From NCBI GenBank assembly GCA_035623275.1, contig DASPTT010000057.1:1-50713 (forward strand): 50,713 nt of DNA, in the 5' to 3' direction. Every line of letters begins with the position of its first letter. Position 1 is the stretch's first letter. Shown here in pieces: positions 25,198-33,334 of this stretch. The translations under genes and the position numbers were made by a program. Source of the DNA: DASPTT01 sp035623275 (GTDB lineage: Bacteria; Actinomycetota; Acidimicrobiia; Acidimicrobiales; UBA8190). The notes under the pieces were generated by a model, which had not been told where the DNA came from, did no database searches, and worked only from the letters and a program-made list of their open reading frames with translations.

Positions 25198-25896
25198 TCA
25201 GTACAGGGGCGACCAGGTGCTGGTGCGCAGCAGCTTGCTCTCCCAGCGGTCGCGGTAGGCAAGGGCCTCGTGCATGAAGGTGCCCGGCGCGCGGAACGCC
25301 TCGGGCACGTCGGTGGTGAGCAGCCGCAGGAGTCCCTGGTGGTCGGTCACCTTCTGCATGAGGATCGCCTCCTTGCGCCGACCCGTCCCCAGCGCCACGC
25401 GAAAGACGGCCTGGATGTCGAGCAGGCCCCCGGCGTGCGCCCGCATGGGCTCGAAGTACGACTTCTCCCAGAAGGCCGTGTAGTCCTCGACCGCCGCGTG
25501 CGGCCACCCCGTGTCCTCCATGTAGACGGAGAGCTCGTGATCCGCCGGTGCGCTCGGCACGGTGCCGAAGTCGACCTCCCGCATCGGTGACCAGGGCACC
25601 GGGAACAGGAGCTTGGCCCGGGTGTCGTGACGAAGCTCGTCGAGGCGCCGGGCCCAGTCGGCCAGGTCGCCCTCGTGGGTCCGCGTGGACAGCCGCTCCC
25701 AGGCGGCGCCGTCGCGCAGGGCCGTGATGGTGACGAAGTGGTACGCCGGCCCCGTGCCGTGCGCATGGCGGAGGAACCACAGCAGGCGCGCGTCGTCGCC
25801 CTCGGCCAGCACCGGCATCCAGGTGTCGCGGTAGGCGGCCTCGAATTCCTCCTCGGCGCGGCCCCGCACCTGGTGGACCTCGTGCAGGAACAGCAT
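25198..25896 (-). CDS. EthD/NIPSNAP-like dimeric alpha/beta-barrel protein
   Basis: A 232-residue soluble protein starting MLFLHEVHQVRGRAEEEFE. It has two ferredoxin-like halves: an N-terminal half ending around HFVTITALRDGAAWERL and a second half with ELSVYMEDTGWPHAAVEDY and RRKEAILMQKVTDHQGL. This pattern is typical of stress-responsive or EthD/NIPSNAP-type barrels; no catalytic residue can be named. The ATG at 25896 is 22 bp after the isochorismatase-like gene. It is the third gene of the FadD19-like operon. The function is unknown, probably linked to steroid or acyl-CoA catabolism. Confidence 0.75.
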   Translation of the reverse strand: MLFLHEVHQVRGRAEEEFEAAYRDTWMPVLAEGDDARLLWFLRHAHGTGPAYHFVTITALRDGAAWERLSTRTHEGDLADWARRLDELRHDTRAKLLFPVPWSPMREVDFGTVPSAPADHELSVYMEDTGWPHAAVEDYTAFWEKSYFEPMRAHAGGLLDIQAVFRVALGTGRRKEAILMQKVTDHQGLLRLLTTDVPEAFRAPGTFMHEALAYRDRWESKLLRTSTWSPLY

Positions 25897-25918
25897 CGGC
25901 TCGCCCCTTTCGTCTCGG

Positions 25919-26542
25919 TCACACCACCCAGGCGGCGGTGATGCGGTCGACGTCCGCCAGGGTCGCCACCAGCGCCAACGTGTGCTCGAGTACGGCCTGC
26001 GCGTAGTCGGGCGGGATCCCGGCCACCGCATCGGTGGCGACGACCACGTGGTACCCGAAGTTCACCGCTTCCACCGCCAAGCCGATGATGCCGAGGTTGA
26101 GCGACACGCCGGCGGCGACGACCGTCTCGACTCCCAGGGACCGCAGGGTGGCGTCCAAGGAGGTCCCGACGAAGGGGGAGACCCCGTGGCGGCGGTGCGA
26201 GACCAGGTCGCCGTCCTCGGGGCCGAGCTCGGGGACCAGCTCGACCGCCGGGGTGCCCTCCAGCAGGTGCTCGGGGCGCCGGAGCATCGCCGTGATGAGC
26301 GGCGCGGACGCCTTGGAGCCGAGCCGGTCGGCCCGGAAGCCGGCCGTGCAGTGCACCACGGGCACCGCTGCCCGGCGTGCCGCGCCGACCAGGCGCGCCG
26401 CGTGCTCGACGACCTGACCCTGGCGCACGGCGTCGGCCAGCGCGGGGAAGCTCGAGAGGTCCCCGACCACCCCTCGCTGGAGCTCCATGGTGACGACGGC
26501 GGCGCGGCCCACGGCGACGAGCTCGTCGAGGTCGATGGCCAC
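25919..26542 (-). CDS. Isochorismatase-fold protein lacking the catalytic triad
   Basis: A 207-residue isochorismatase-like fold. VVTMELQRGVVGDL replaces the usual Asp (DxQ) by Glu20. The Lys position region reads SHRRHGVSPF without a clear Lys, and the Cys region reads VVAAGVSLNLGIIGLA with no Cys. The rest of the fold is typical: VPVVHCTAGFRAD and NFGYHVVVATDAVAGIPPDYA. It is therefore not a standard cysteine hydrolase; a similar Cys-less subgroup seems to exist in actinobacteria. The start is GTG 26542, 53 bp after the FadD19-like stop, in the same operon. A binding or altered-chemistry role is possible. Confidence 0.82.
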   Translation of the reverse strand: MAIDLDELVAVGRAAVVTMELQRGVVGDLSSFPALADAVRQGQVVEHAARLVGAARRAAVPVVHCTAGFRADRLGSKASAPLITAMLRRPEHLLEGTPAVELVPELGPEDGDLVSHRRHGVSPFVGTSLDATLRSLGVETVVAAGVSLNLGIIGLAVEAVNFGYHVVVATDAVAGIPPDYAQAVLEHTLALVATLADVDRITAAWVV

Positions 26543-26595
26543 GGGTGGGAGCGTACCCGGGGCCGGTCGAGGGCCCCGGCGACGGGTGGAGGCGC

Positions 26596-28218
26596 TCAGC
26601 CGCCGGCGGGTGCGTCCGTGACCACGGCGTTGGCCCACCGGTAGTCGGGCTTCCCGCTCGGTGCCCGCTCGATGCGGTCCACCACGTGGAGCTGGCGCGG
26701 GACCTTGTAGCCGGCGATGTGGGAGCGGCAGTGCTCCTGGACCGCCTCGAGGTCCGGGGCGTCGACGCCGCTGCGAGGCTCGACGATGGCGGCCACCCGC
26801 TGACCCCACCGCTCGTCGGGCGCGCCCACCACGATGGCGTCCATGACCGCCGGGTGGGAGCGCACCACGGCCTCGACCTCCTCGGGGAAGATCTTCTCGC
26901 CGCCCGAGTTGATGCAGATCGACCCGCGGCCGAGCAGGGTGATCGACCCGTCGGCCTCCACGGTGGCGAAGTCGCCGGGCATCACGTAGCGGGTGCCCTC
27001 CACCTCGATGAAGACCTCGGCGGTCTTCATCGGGTCGTTGTAGTAGCCCACCGGGATGTCCCCGGACCGCGCGATCTTGCCGATCACGCCCGATCCGGGC
27101 TTCACCGGCTCGAGGTCCTCGTCGAAGACGACGGTGTCGCCGAGGGAGACGACGGTGGGGCCGCTCTTCATGGCCGTCGACCCCCGCTGGACCATCGACA
27201 GCCCGTTGTTCCCGGACTCCGACGACCCGATGGCGTCCGTCATGATCAGGTCGGGGAAGTGACGGAAGAACTCGTCCTTGACGGCCGGCGAGAACAGGGC
27301 GGCCGTGGAGGTCAGACCGAAGAGCGACGACAGGTCGTAGTGCACGCCGGGCTCGTCGAGCGCCTCGATCAGGGGCTTGCCCATGGCGTCGCCCGTGATC
27401 ATCATCATGTTCACCCGCTCGCGCTCGATCAGGCTCCACACCTCGTGGGGCTCGAACTTGGGCACGAGGACGATCCGGTTGCCGACGAAGCTCTGGCCCA
27501 TCACAGCCCACTGGGTGGCCCCGTGCATGAGGGGGGCGATGGGGAGGAAGGTGATGGCGCCCCCCATGGCCAGACCCTTCTCCACCATCTGCTCCGGTCG
27601 CTCGACCCGCTGGCGCGTCAGCGCGTCGATGCCGCCACCGAGCGCGTAGAAGACGTCCTGGTGGTGCCAGACGACCCCCTTGGGGAGCCCCGTGGTGCCG
27701 CCCGTGTAGAGGATGTAGAGGTCGGTGCCGGAGCGGGCCGGGAAGTCGCGGGCGGGGGAGCCGGACGCCATTGCATCCTCGAAGGCCACGGCGTCGTGTC
27801 GCGGATCGGGCTCCTGACTGTCGTCGTCGATGACCACGACGTGGCGGAGCCCGGGCAGCTCCGGGAGCAGCGTGGCCACGTGGGGGGAGAACTGGCGCTG
27901 GTGGACCAGGGCCTTGAGGTCGGCGTTGGCGAAGAGGTATCTCAGCTCGTCCTCGACGTAGCGGTAGTTGATGTTGACCCAGACGGCCCGCAGCTTGAAG
28001 ACGGCCCAGGCCGTCTCGACCCACTCGACGCTGTTGAGGGCGTAGATGCCCACGTGGTCGCCGGGCCCGACGCCCTGGGCGGCCAGATGGTGGGCGAGGC
28101 GGTTGGCGCGCTCGTCCATCTGCCCGTAGGTGAGCCGGCGGCCCTCGGCCACCAGGTACTCCCGTTCGGGAAAGGCGTCGGCCGCGGCCTCGAAGAGGTC
28201 GGCGAGGTTGAACTCCAT
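26596..28218 (-). CDS. fadD19: AMP-dependent acyl-CoA synthetase, FadD19-like
   Basis: A 540-residue ANL ligase. NLADLFEAAADAFPEREYL, ANRLAHHLAAQGVGPGDHVG, NINYRYVEDELRYLFANAD, ILYTGGTTGLPKGVVWHH, IGSSESGNNG, GRGSICINSGGEKIFPEEVE and ERAPSGKPDYRWA (adenylation Lys) are close to FadD19, the long-side-chain steroid CoA ligase of the M. tuberculosis KstR regulon. ATG 28218 is seven bases after a -10-like TAGTTT and has no Shine-Dalgarno, so the mRNA is probably leaderless; a TTG at 28227 is an alternative. A KstR-like site overlaps the -10. It leads an operon with the isochorismatase-like and EthD-like genes. Confidence 0.9.
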   Translation of the reverse strand: MEFNLADLFEAAADAFPEREYLVAEGRRLTYGQMDERANRLAHHLAAQGVGPGDHVGIYALNSVEWVETAWAVFKLRAVWVNINYRYVEDELRYLFANADLKALVHQRQFSPHVATLLPELPGLRHVVVIDDDSQEPDPRHDAVAFEDAMASGSPARDFPARSGTDLYILYTGGTTGLPKGVVWHHQDVFYALGGGIDALTRQRVERPEQMVEKGLAMGGAITFLPIAPLMHGATQWAVMGQSFVGNRIVLVPKFEPHEVWSLIERERVNMMMITGDAMGKPLIEALDEPGVHYDLSSLFGLTSTAALFSPAVKDEFFRHFPDLIMTDAIGSSESGNNGLSMVQRGSTAMKSGPTVVSLGDTVVFDEDLEPVKPGSGVIGKIARSGDIPVGYYNDPMKTAEVFIEVEGTRYVMPGDFATVEADGSITLLGRGSICINSGGEKIFPEEVEAVVRSHPAVMDAIVVGAPDERWGQRVAAIVEPRSGVDAPDLEAVQEHCRSHIAGYKVPRQLHVVDRIERAPSGKPDYRWANAVVTDAPAGG

Positions 28219-28225
28219 CGGGCCC

Positions 28226-28243
28226 AAACTAGAACAAGTTTCG
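28226..28243 (-). promoter_or_regulatory. KstR-like operator overlapping a leaderless fadD19 promoter
   Basis: TAGAACAAGTTTCG (28230-28243, plus strand) fits TnnAACnnGTTnnA except for the last base. On the minus strand the -10-like TAGTTT covers 28231-28226, and the ATG begins seven bases later. Repressor bound here would cover the -10 box. This is the only one of the five sites so close to a start. Confidence 0.6.
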
Positions 28244-28289
28244 GTTCATGGGCGAGCCCTGTGGCGCCCCACGGGTCTCGCCCCGCTTC

Positions 28290-30185
28290 CTACGGGAGGC
28301 GCAGGCGGTCCCGCTCCACGGCGAGGGCCTCGGTGATCGACTGCGCGATGCCCGGGCCGTCGAGGCCCAGCTCGGAGAGGATCGTGTCGGGCTTGCCCTG
28401 GGGGATGTAGGCGCGGGGCACGCCGAGCACCCGAACGGGGGGGACCGGGCGCTCGAGCCCCCGCAGCCCCACCATGGCGTCGACCAGGAAGCTGCCCGCG
28501 CCACCCACCCGGATTCCGTCCTCGACGGTCACCACCAGCTCGTGGGCGGCCGCGTCCTGGAGCATGGCGGCGTCCGGCGGCGACACGATGCGCACGTCCC
28601 AGACGGTGGCCTCGACGCCCTCGGCGGCCAGCTTGGCGGCGGCCTCCTCGGCCGCCTCAACCAGCTTGCCCACGGCAAGCAGGCACACCGAGCCGTCGCC
28701 GCGACGCACCAGGCGGGCGCTGCGACCGGCGCCGACCGACCCGGGGGCGGCCTGGCGCGCAGGGGTCTTCGGGAACCGGATCACCGACGGGCCCTCGAGC
28801 GACAGCGCCTCGGCCAGCATGACGGGCACGTCCTGCGCGGAGGAGGGGGCGAAGACCGTCATGCCGGGGATGGACAAGGTGAGCGGCAGGTCGAGCACCC
28901 CGTGGTGGCTCGGGCCGTCGTCGCCGGTGATGCCCGCCCGGTCGAGCACGAAGACCACGGGGAGCCGGTGCAGCCCGACATCGAGGTTCGCCTGGTCGAA
29001 CGCCCTGGTGAAGAAGGTGGAGTAGACGGCGACCACGGGCCGCAGCCCGCCCATGGCCATCCCCGCCGCCGCCGTCACCGCGTGCTGCTCGGCGATGCCC
29101 ACGTCGAGGAACCGGTCGGGATACGCCGACTCGAAGGGCAACAGCCCGGTCGGGCCCGGCATGGCCGCCGTGATGGCCACGATCCGCCGGTCGCGCTCGG
29201 CTTCCGCCAGCAACGCCCGGGTGAAGGCCTCGGTGTACGTGGCCGGCGCCGTGCCCCGTTCGGGCGCCTCCGTCGTGGGCTGCACCTTGAAGTCGTGCAG
29301 GCGCTGGATGTCGTCTTGCTCGGCCGGGGCGTAGCCGCGGCCCTTCTGGGTGAGGACGTGGACGACGATGGGCCCGTCCCATTCGGTCGCGTTGGCGAGC
29401 GCCTGCTCCAGACCGGCGATGTCGTGGCCGTCGATCGGGCCCGCGTAGCGCACGCCCAGGGCCTCGAAGAACCGGTGCGGCGTCACGATCTCGCGCAGGG
29501 CGCTGGTGAGGCCGTGGACGCTGGAGTAGGCGAAGCGGCCCACACCGGGGATGTCGCGCAATGCCAGGCGGGCGCGCTCGCGGGCGTGCACGTAGGAGGG
29601 GTTGAGCCGGAGGTACGTCAGGCCCGACGACAGCTTGGTGATGGTCGGCGCGTACGAGCGCCCGTTGTCGTTGAGCACGATGACGACGCGTGACCCCGCG
29701 TGTCCGAGGTTGTTGAGCGCCTCGTAGGCCATGCCGCCGGTGAGCGACCCGTCACCGAGCACGGCCACGACACGCCGGTGGCGCTGGCCAGTGAGGGTGA
29801 ACGCGGTGGCCAGGCCGTGCGCGTAGCTGAGTGCGGTGGAGGCGTGGCTGTTCTCGATCCAGTCGTGGGGCGACTCGGCGCGCGAGGGGTAGCCGGACAT
29901 GCCGCCGGGCTGGCGCAGGGTGGCGAACTGCGACACCCTGCCCGTGACCAGCTTGTGCACGTAGGCCTGGTGGCCGGTGTCCCAGAGGATGGGGTCCGTC
30001 GGGGAGTTGAAGACCCGGTGCAGGGCGAGGGTGAGCTCGACGGCACCCAGGTTCGAGCCGAGATGGCCGCTGTTGGCGGTGACGGTCTCGACGATGCGGG
30101 TGCGGATCTCGGCCGCCAGCGCCTCGAGCTCCCGGTACGACAGTGATCGCAGGTCGGACGGTCGCTGGATGTCGTCGAGGGTCAT
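28290..30185 (-). CDS. dxs: 1-deoxy-D-xylulose-5-phosphate synthase
   Basis: A 631-residue thiamine-diphosphate enzyme that joins pyruvate and glyceraldehyde-3-phosphate in the first step of the MEP isoprenoid pathway. SGHLGSNLGAVELTLALH, the ThDP motif GDGSLTGGMAYEALNN ending at LNDNGRSY, DRAGITGDDGPSHHGVLDL and the C-terminal transketolase domain are all present. The length is normal for DXS. ATG 30185 is chosen; upstream in-frame sequence belongs to other genes. It follows the MFS gene by 49 bp on the same strand and may be in its transcript. It ends 71 bp before the fadD19-like start. Confidence 0.97.
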   Translation of the reverse strand: MTLDDIQRPSDLRSLSYRELEALAAEIRTRIVETVTANSGHLGSNLGAVELTLALHRVFNSPTDPILWDTGHQAYVHKLVTGRVSQFATLRQPGGMSGYPSRAESPHDWIENSHASTALSYAHGLATAFTLTGQRHRRVVAVLGDGSLTGGMAYEALNNLGHAGSRVVIVLNDNGRSYAPTITKLSSGLTYLRLNPSYVHARERARLALRDIPGVGRFAYSSVHGLTSALREIVTPHRFFEALGVRYAGPIDGHDIAGLEQALANATEWDGPIVVHVLTQKGRGYAPAEQDDIQRLHDFKVQPTTEAPERGTAPATYTEAFTRALLAEAERDRRIVAITAAMPGPTGLLPFESAYPDRFLDVGIAEQHAVTAAAGMAMGGLRPVVAVYSTFFTRAFDQANLDVGLHRLPVVFVLDRAGITGDDGPSHHGVLDLPLTLSIPGMTVFAPSSAQDVPVMLAEALSLEGPSVIRFPKTPARQAAPGSVGAGRSARLVRRGDGSVCLLAVGKLVEAAEEAAAKLAAEGVEATVWDVRIVSPPDAAMLQDAAAHELVVTVEDGIRVGGAGSFLVDAMVGLRGLERPVPPVRVLGVPRAYIPQGKPDTILSELGLDGPGIAQSITEALAVERDRLRLP

Positions 30186-30234
30186 GGGTCGTGGGAGTCG
30201 GGAACCGGGCGAGGCGACCGGGACCACGCTCACG

Positions 30235-31455
30235 CTACCGCGCCGGCGCGGCGGCGGTGGAGGCGACCAGGACCGCCGCGGCGGCCCCTGCGACCACCGA
30301 GAGCAGGGCGAATCCGGCGCGCAGGCCGGCGGCGTCGGCCACCCAGCCCACGATGCCCGGGCCGGCCACCCAGCCGAGATAGCCGATGGCGGTGAACGTG
30401 CCCACGACGACCGGGATCGCCCCGCCCGGCGCGCCGACGGCCGCGCGTGGGTGGAGGACGGCCCCGGCTGCCGAGACCACGGCCATGACGAGCGGCCAGC
30501 ACAACGCGATGCCCCCGATGGCCACGAGCAGCCCCAGCCCGGCCGGCGCCGGGGACGGTGCGGTCGCCTCCAGCGCCAGGCCCGCGGCGGCGACGCCGGC
30601 CCCCACGACGAGGCCGGCGCGCGCGCCGGCTCGTCCCACCCGCCGGGCACTGGACCAGCGCACCCCCACGGCGATGGCCTGTCCCGTGGCGTAGGCACCG
30701 GCGCCGAGCAGCACGCCCGCGCCGAGCCGGGTCCGCAGGTAGAGCACCCCCCAGGTGTCGATCCCGCCTTCGACCAGGGCCGTGGCCAGGAACACGCCGG
30801 CCAGAGCCCGCAGGTGCAGGGCGCGCACCGCCCCCCAGCCCAGTGGCCCGGGCGCGGCATCGCCCGGGGCCGGCTGTCCGTGCGCCGGCGCACCCGGCCC
30901 CCGTCGTGCGCCCGGCAGCGGCGCGCGTCGCGCCACGACCGCCACCGTGAGGCACACCAGCGCCTCGACCGCGAAGGCGGGCTGCCAGCTGGAACCGGTC
31001 ACGAGCAGGATCCCGGTGAGGGCGGCACCGGCAAGCGCCCCCGCGTTGAACAGGGCGTGGAAGCGGACCATGGTGGCGGGATCTCCCCGCGCGCCGATGG
31101 CCACGGCCGTGTTCATGGCACTGTCCACGGTGCCGGCCACCACCAGCGCCGCCACCAGGGCGGCGAAGAAGGCGGCGGCCCCCGGTGCCACCGCCGCCCC
31201 CAGCACGCACAGCCCCCAGGCGCCGAGCGCCGTCGCCATGGCCCGCGCCGTCCCCACGCGATGGGTCACCTGCCCCACCGCCGCGGCCAGCACCCCGCCG
31301 GCCACCACCGACCCGGTGAGCATGAGCCCGAGGCCGCCGTCGGAGAGGTGCAACCGATGCTGGACGTCGGCGGCGGCCACCGCCCACGTGCCCCAGAAGC
31401 CGCCGAAGGCACCGAACGTCCAGGCGACCGGCCTGAGCGTCTCCTCCTCGGCCAC
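30235..31455 (-). CDS. MFS transporter
   Basis: A 406-residue protein with about 12 hydrophobic segments and the split into two halves of a major-facilitator transporter. FGAFGGFWGTWAVAAADVQ, GLGLMLTGSVVAGGVLAAAV, GTARAMATALGAWG and the second-half GWVAGPGIVGWVADAAGLRAG resemble putative sugar or drug exporters of the YbjJ-like type. The start is GTG 31455, 14 bp past the thioesterase stop. The transported compound is not predictable. It lies between a hotdog thioesterase and dxs. Confidence 0.85.
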   Translation of the reverse strand: MAEEETLRPVAWTFGAFGGFWGTWAVAAADVQHRLHLSDGGLGLMLTGSVVAGGVLAAAVGQVTHRVGTARAMATALGAWGLCVLGAAVAPGAAAFFAALVAALVVAGTVDSAMNTAVAIGARGDPATMVRFHALFNAGALAGAALTGILLVTGSSWQPAFAVEALVCLTVAVVARRAPLPGARRGPGAPAHGQPAPGDAAPGPLGWGAVRALHLRALAGVFLATALVEGGIDTWGVLYLRTRLGAGVLLGAGAYATGQAIAVGVRWSSARRVGRAGARAGLVVGAGVAAAGLALEATAPSPAPAGLGLLVAIGGIALCWPLVMAVVSAAGAVLHPRAAVGAPGGAIPVVVGTFTAIGYLGWVAGPGIVGWVADAAGLRAGFALLSVVAGAAAAVLVASTAAAPAR

Positions 31456-31469
31456 CGCCGGCCCGGCGC

Positions 31470-31847
31470 TCAGCGCGCCTTGGCGAGGAAGGCGTCCGCC
31501 TCGACGACGACCCGGGTCATCCGGCCGGCACCGACCAGGCCGGCGGCGTCGGTAGCCGAGACGGTGAAGGTGAGGCGTCGCCCCTCGACCTTTTCGAGCG
31601 TGGCCTCGGCGTCGACGCTCGACCCCACGCGCACGGGGGCCAGGTGGTCGAACTGGACGCGCACGCCGACGCTGGTGTGGCCGGCGGGCAGCGCCCCGGC
31701 GAGCGCGCTGCAGCACGCCTCCTCGCACAGGGCCACCAGCCGGGGCGTGGCCAGTACGTGGACGTCGCCGGACCGCCAGGCGACGGCGGTGTCCCCGTCG
31801 CCGACGACCAACGTGGCCCGCGCGCTGCGGCCGGGGTCGAGGGGCAC
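31470..31847 (-). CDS. Hotdog-fold thioesterase (fluoroacetyl-CoA thioesterase-like)
   Basis: A 125-residue hotdog protein. DVHVLATPRLVALCEEACC, the TSVGVRVQFDHLAPVRVGS segment and VEGRRLTFTVSATDAAGLVG follow the pattern of the FlK-like thioesterase family, with a Glu in the EEACC helix and a His in FDHLAP in the expected places. It would hydrolyse short acyl-CoA esters, but the true substrate is unknown. GTG 31847 sits six bases after a -10-like TATCGT, so the transcript is probably leaderless. It is first in a thioesterase-MFS-dxs run and divergent from tldD. Confidence 0.82.
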   Translation of the reverse strand: MPLDPGRSARATLVVGDGDTAVAWRSGDVHVLATPRLVALCEEACCSALAGALPAGHTSVGVRVQFDHLAPVRVGSSVDAEATLEKVEGRRLTFTVSATDAAGLVGAGRMTRVVVEADAFLAKAR

Positions 31848-31853
31848 GGCGGT

Positions 31854-31859
31854 ACGATA
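31854..31859 (-). promoter_or_regulatory. -10 box for a leaderless thioesterase transcript
   Basis: On the minus strand TATCGT is followed by six bases and then the GTG start. This spacing puts the first transcribed base at or next to the start codon. No -35 is clear. Confidence 0.45.
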
Positions 31860-31882
31860 CTGAATCTGGCGCCGGTGGCCGA

Positions 31883-31917
31883 CCCGACGGTTCGTCGCGC
31901 GGAGCCGTACCGTCGGG
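31883..31917. promoter_or_regulatory. 9-bp inverted repeat before tldD
   Basis: CCCGACGGT (31883-31891) and ACCGTCGGG (31909-31917) are perfect inverted repeats with a 17-bp spacer, in the 83-bp gap between divergent genes. The right arm overlaps the start of the tldD ribosome-binding stretch (GGGAGAGGAG), so it could be an operator or an mRNA hairpin that limits translation. Confidence 0.4.
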
Positions 31918-31930
31918 AGAGGAGTGTCCG

Positions 31931-33334
31931 GTGGCCGACGCGGCGTTGATCGAGACCGACGTCGTCCAGCGCGTCCTGGGGGCCGCCCTGGCACGTGGAG
32001 GCGAGTTCGCCGAGGTGTTCGCCGAGGACCGTCGGGGGACCGCCGCGGTGCTCGACGACGGCCGGGTCGAGGAGCTCTCCACCGGACGCGACCGGGGGGC
32101 GGGCGTGCGCGTGGTGGTGGGCGAGACCACCGGCTACGCCCACACCGCCGACCTGTCGGAGGCGGGCCTGCTGGCCGCAGCGGATGCCGCCGCCGCCGTG
32201 GCGCGTGCCGGCGGCGCCTCCCGCGTGGTTCCCCTCGAGCCGGTGTCCGCGCCGCGCCCCAACGAGGTCGCGCTCGCCCCCGAGACGGTGTCCAAGGATC
32301 GCAAGATCGAGCTGCTCCGACGGGCCGACGACGCGGCGCGCGCCGCGGGGGGCGCCGTGTCGCAGGTCTCCGCCTCCTACGGCGACGCCCGGCGCCGGGT
32401 GCTGGTGGCGAACAGCGAGGGCGTGCTCGCCGCCGACGACCAGGTCCGGACCCGCTTCGCCGTGACCTGTGTGGCCGTGGGCGACGCAGGGATGCAGACG
32501 GGGTTCGAGTCGACGGCGCTCACCCTCGGGTTCGAGCTCTTCGATACCGTGGACGTCGGCGAGCTCGCAGCCGTCGCGGCCCGTCGCGCGCTGTCGAAGC
32601 TCACGGCGCGCCCGGCCCCCTCGGGCGAGGTCCCCGTGGTGCTCGCCTCGGGCAGCGGCGGCATCCTCTTCCACGAGGCCTGCGGGCACGGGCTCGAGGC
32701 CGACCACATCGTGAAGGACTCGTCCGTGTACGTGGGCCAGGTCGGCAACCTGGTGGCGAGCCCGCTGGTCACGCTGGTCGACGACGGGACGGTGGGACCC
32801 CAGTGGGGCAGCTTCGCGGTCGACGACGAGGGCCGGCCGGCTCAGCGCAACGTGCTCGTCGAGGACGGCGTGCTCACCGACTACATGTGGGACTACGTGC
32901 GCGCCCGCAAGGAGGGGCGGGTCTCGTCGGGCAACGGCCGGCGCCAGAGCTACCGACACCTGCCGATGGTGCGCATGACCAACACGTTCCTGATCAACGG
33001 CACCGACGACCCGGACGAGATCCTGGCCCAGACCCCCTCGGGGGTGTACGTGGCCAAGCTGGGCGGGGGCCAGGTGAACACCACCACCGGCGACTTCGTC
33101 TTCGGGACCAACGAGGCCTATCTGATCGAGGACGGCCGGATCACCGAGCCACTGCGCGACGCCAATCTCATCGGCAACGGGCCCGAGGTGCTGCGCCGCA
33201 TCGACGCCGTGGCCGACGACTTCGCCATGACGCCCGGCACGTGCGGCAAGGACGGCCAGAGTGTCCCCGTCGGCTGCGGGCAGCCCACGTTGCGCATCAC
33301 CGGGGTCACCGTCGGGGGGACCACCGGTGCCTGA
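31931..33334 (+). CDS. tldD: TldD-type metalloprotease subunit
   Basis: A 467-residue TldD/PmbA-family protein. It keeps the zinc motif HEACGHGLEAD (H248, E249, H253), so it is the catalytic TldD partner; the following gene is the TldE/PmbA partner. TldD-TldE is a heterodimeric protease that threads unfolded peptides and, in E. coli, matures microcin B17 and degrades CcdA. GTG 31931 has GGAGAGGAG six bases upstream. No modified-peptide precursor is visible nearby. Its natural substrate in actinobacteria is unknown. Confidence 0.95.
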   Translation: MADAALIETDVVQRVLGAALARGGEFAEVFAEDRRGTAAVLDDGRVEELSTGRDRGAGVRVVVGETTGYAHTADLSEAGLLAAADAAAAVARAGGASRVVPLEPVSAPRPNEVALAPETVSKDRKIELLRRADDAARAAGGAVSQVSASYGDARRRVLVANSEGVLAADDQVRTRFAVTCVAVGDAGMQTGFESTALTLGFELFDTVDVGELAAVAARRALSKLTARPAPSGEVPVVLASGSGGILFHEACGHGLEADHIVKDSSVYVGQVGNLVASPLVTLVDDGTVGPQWGSFAVDDEGRPAQRNVLVEDGVLTDYMWDYVRARKEGRVSSGNGRRQSYRHLPMVRMTNTFLINGTDDPDEILAQTPSGVYVAKLGGGQVNTTTGDFVFGTNEAYLIEDGRITEPLRDANLIGNGPEVLRRIDAVADDFAMTPGTCGKDGQSVPVGCGQPTLRITGVTVGGTTGA

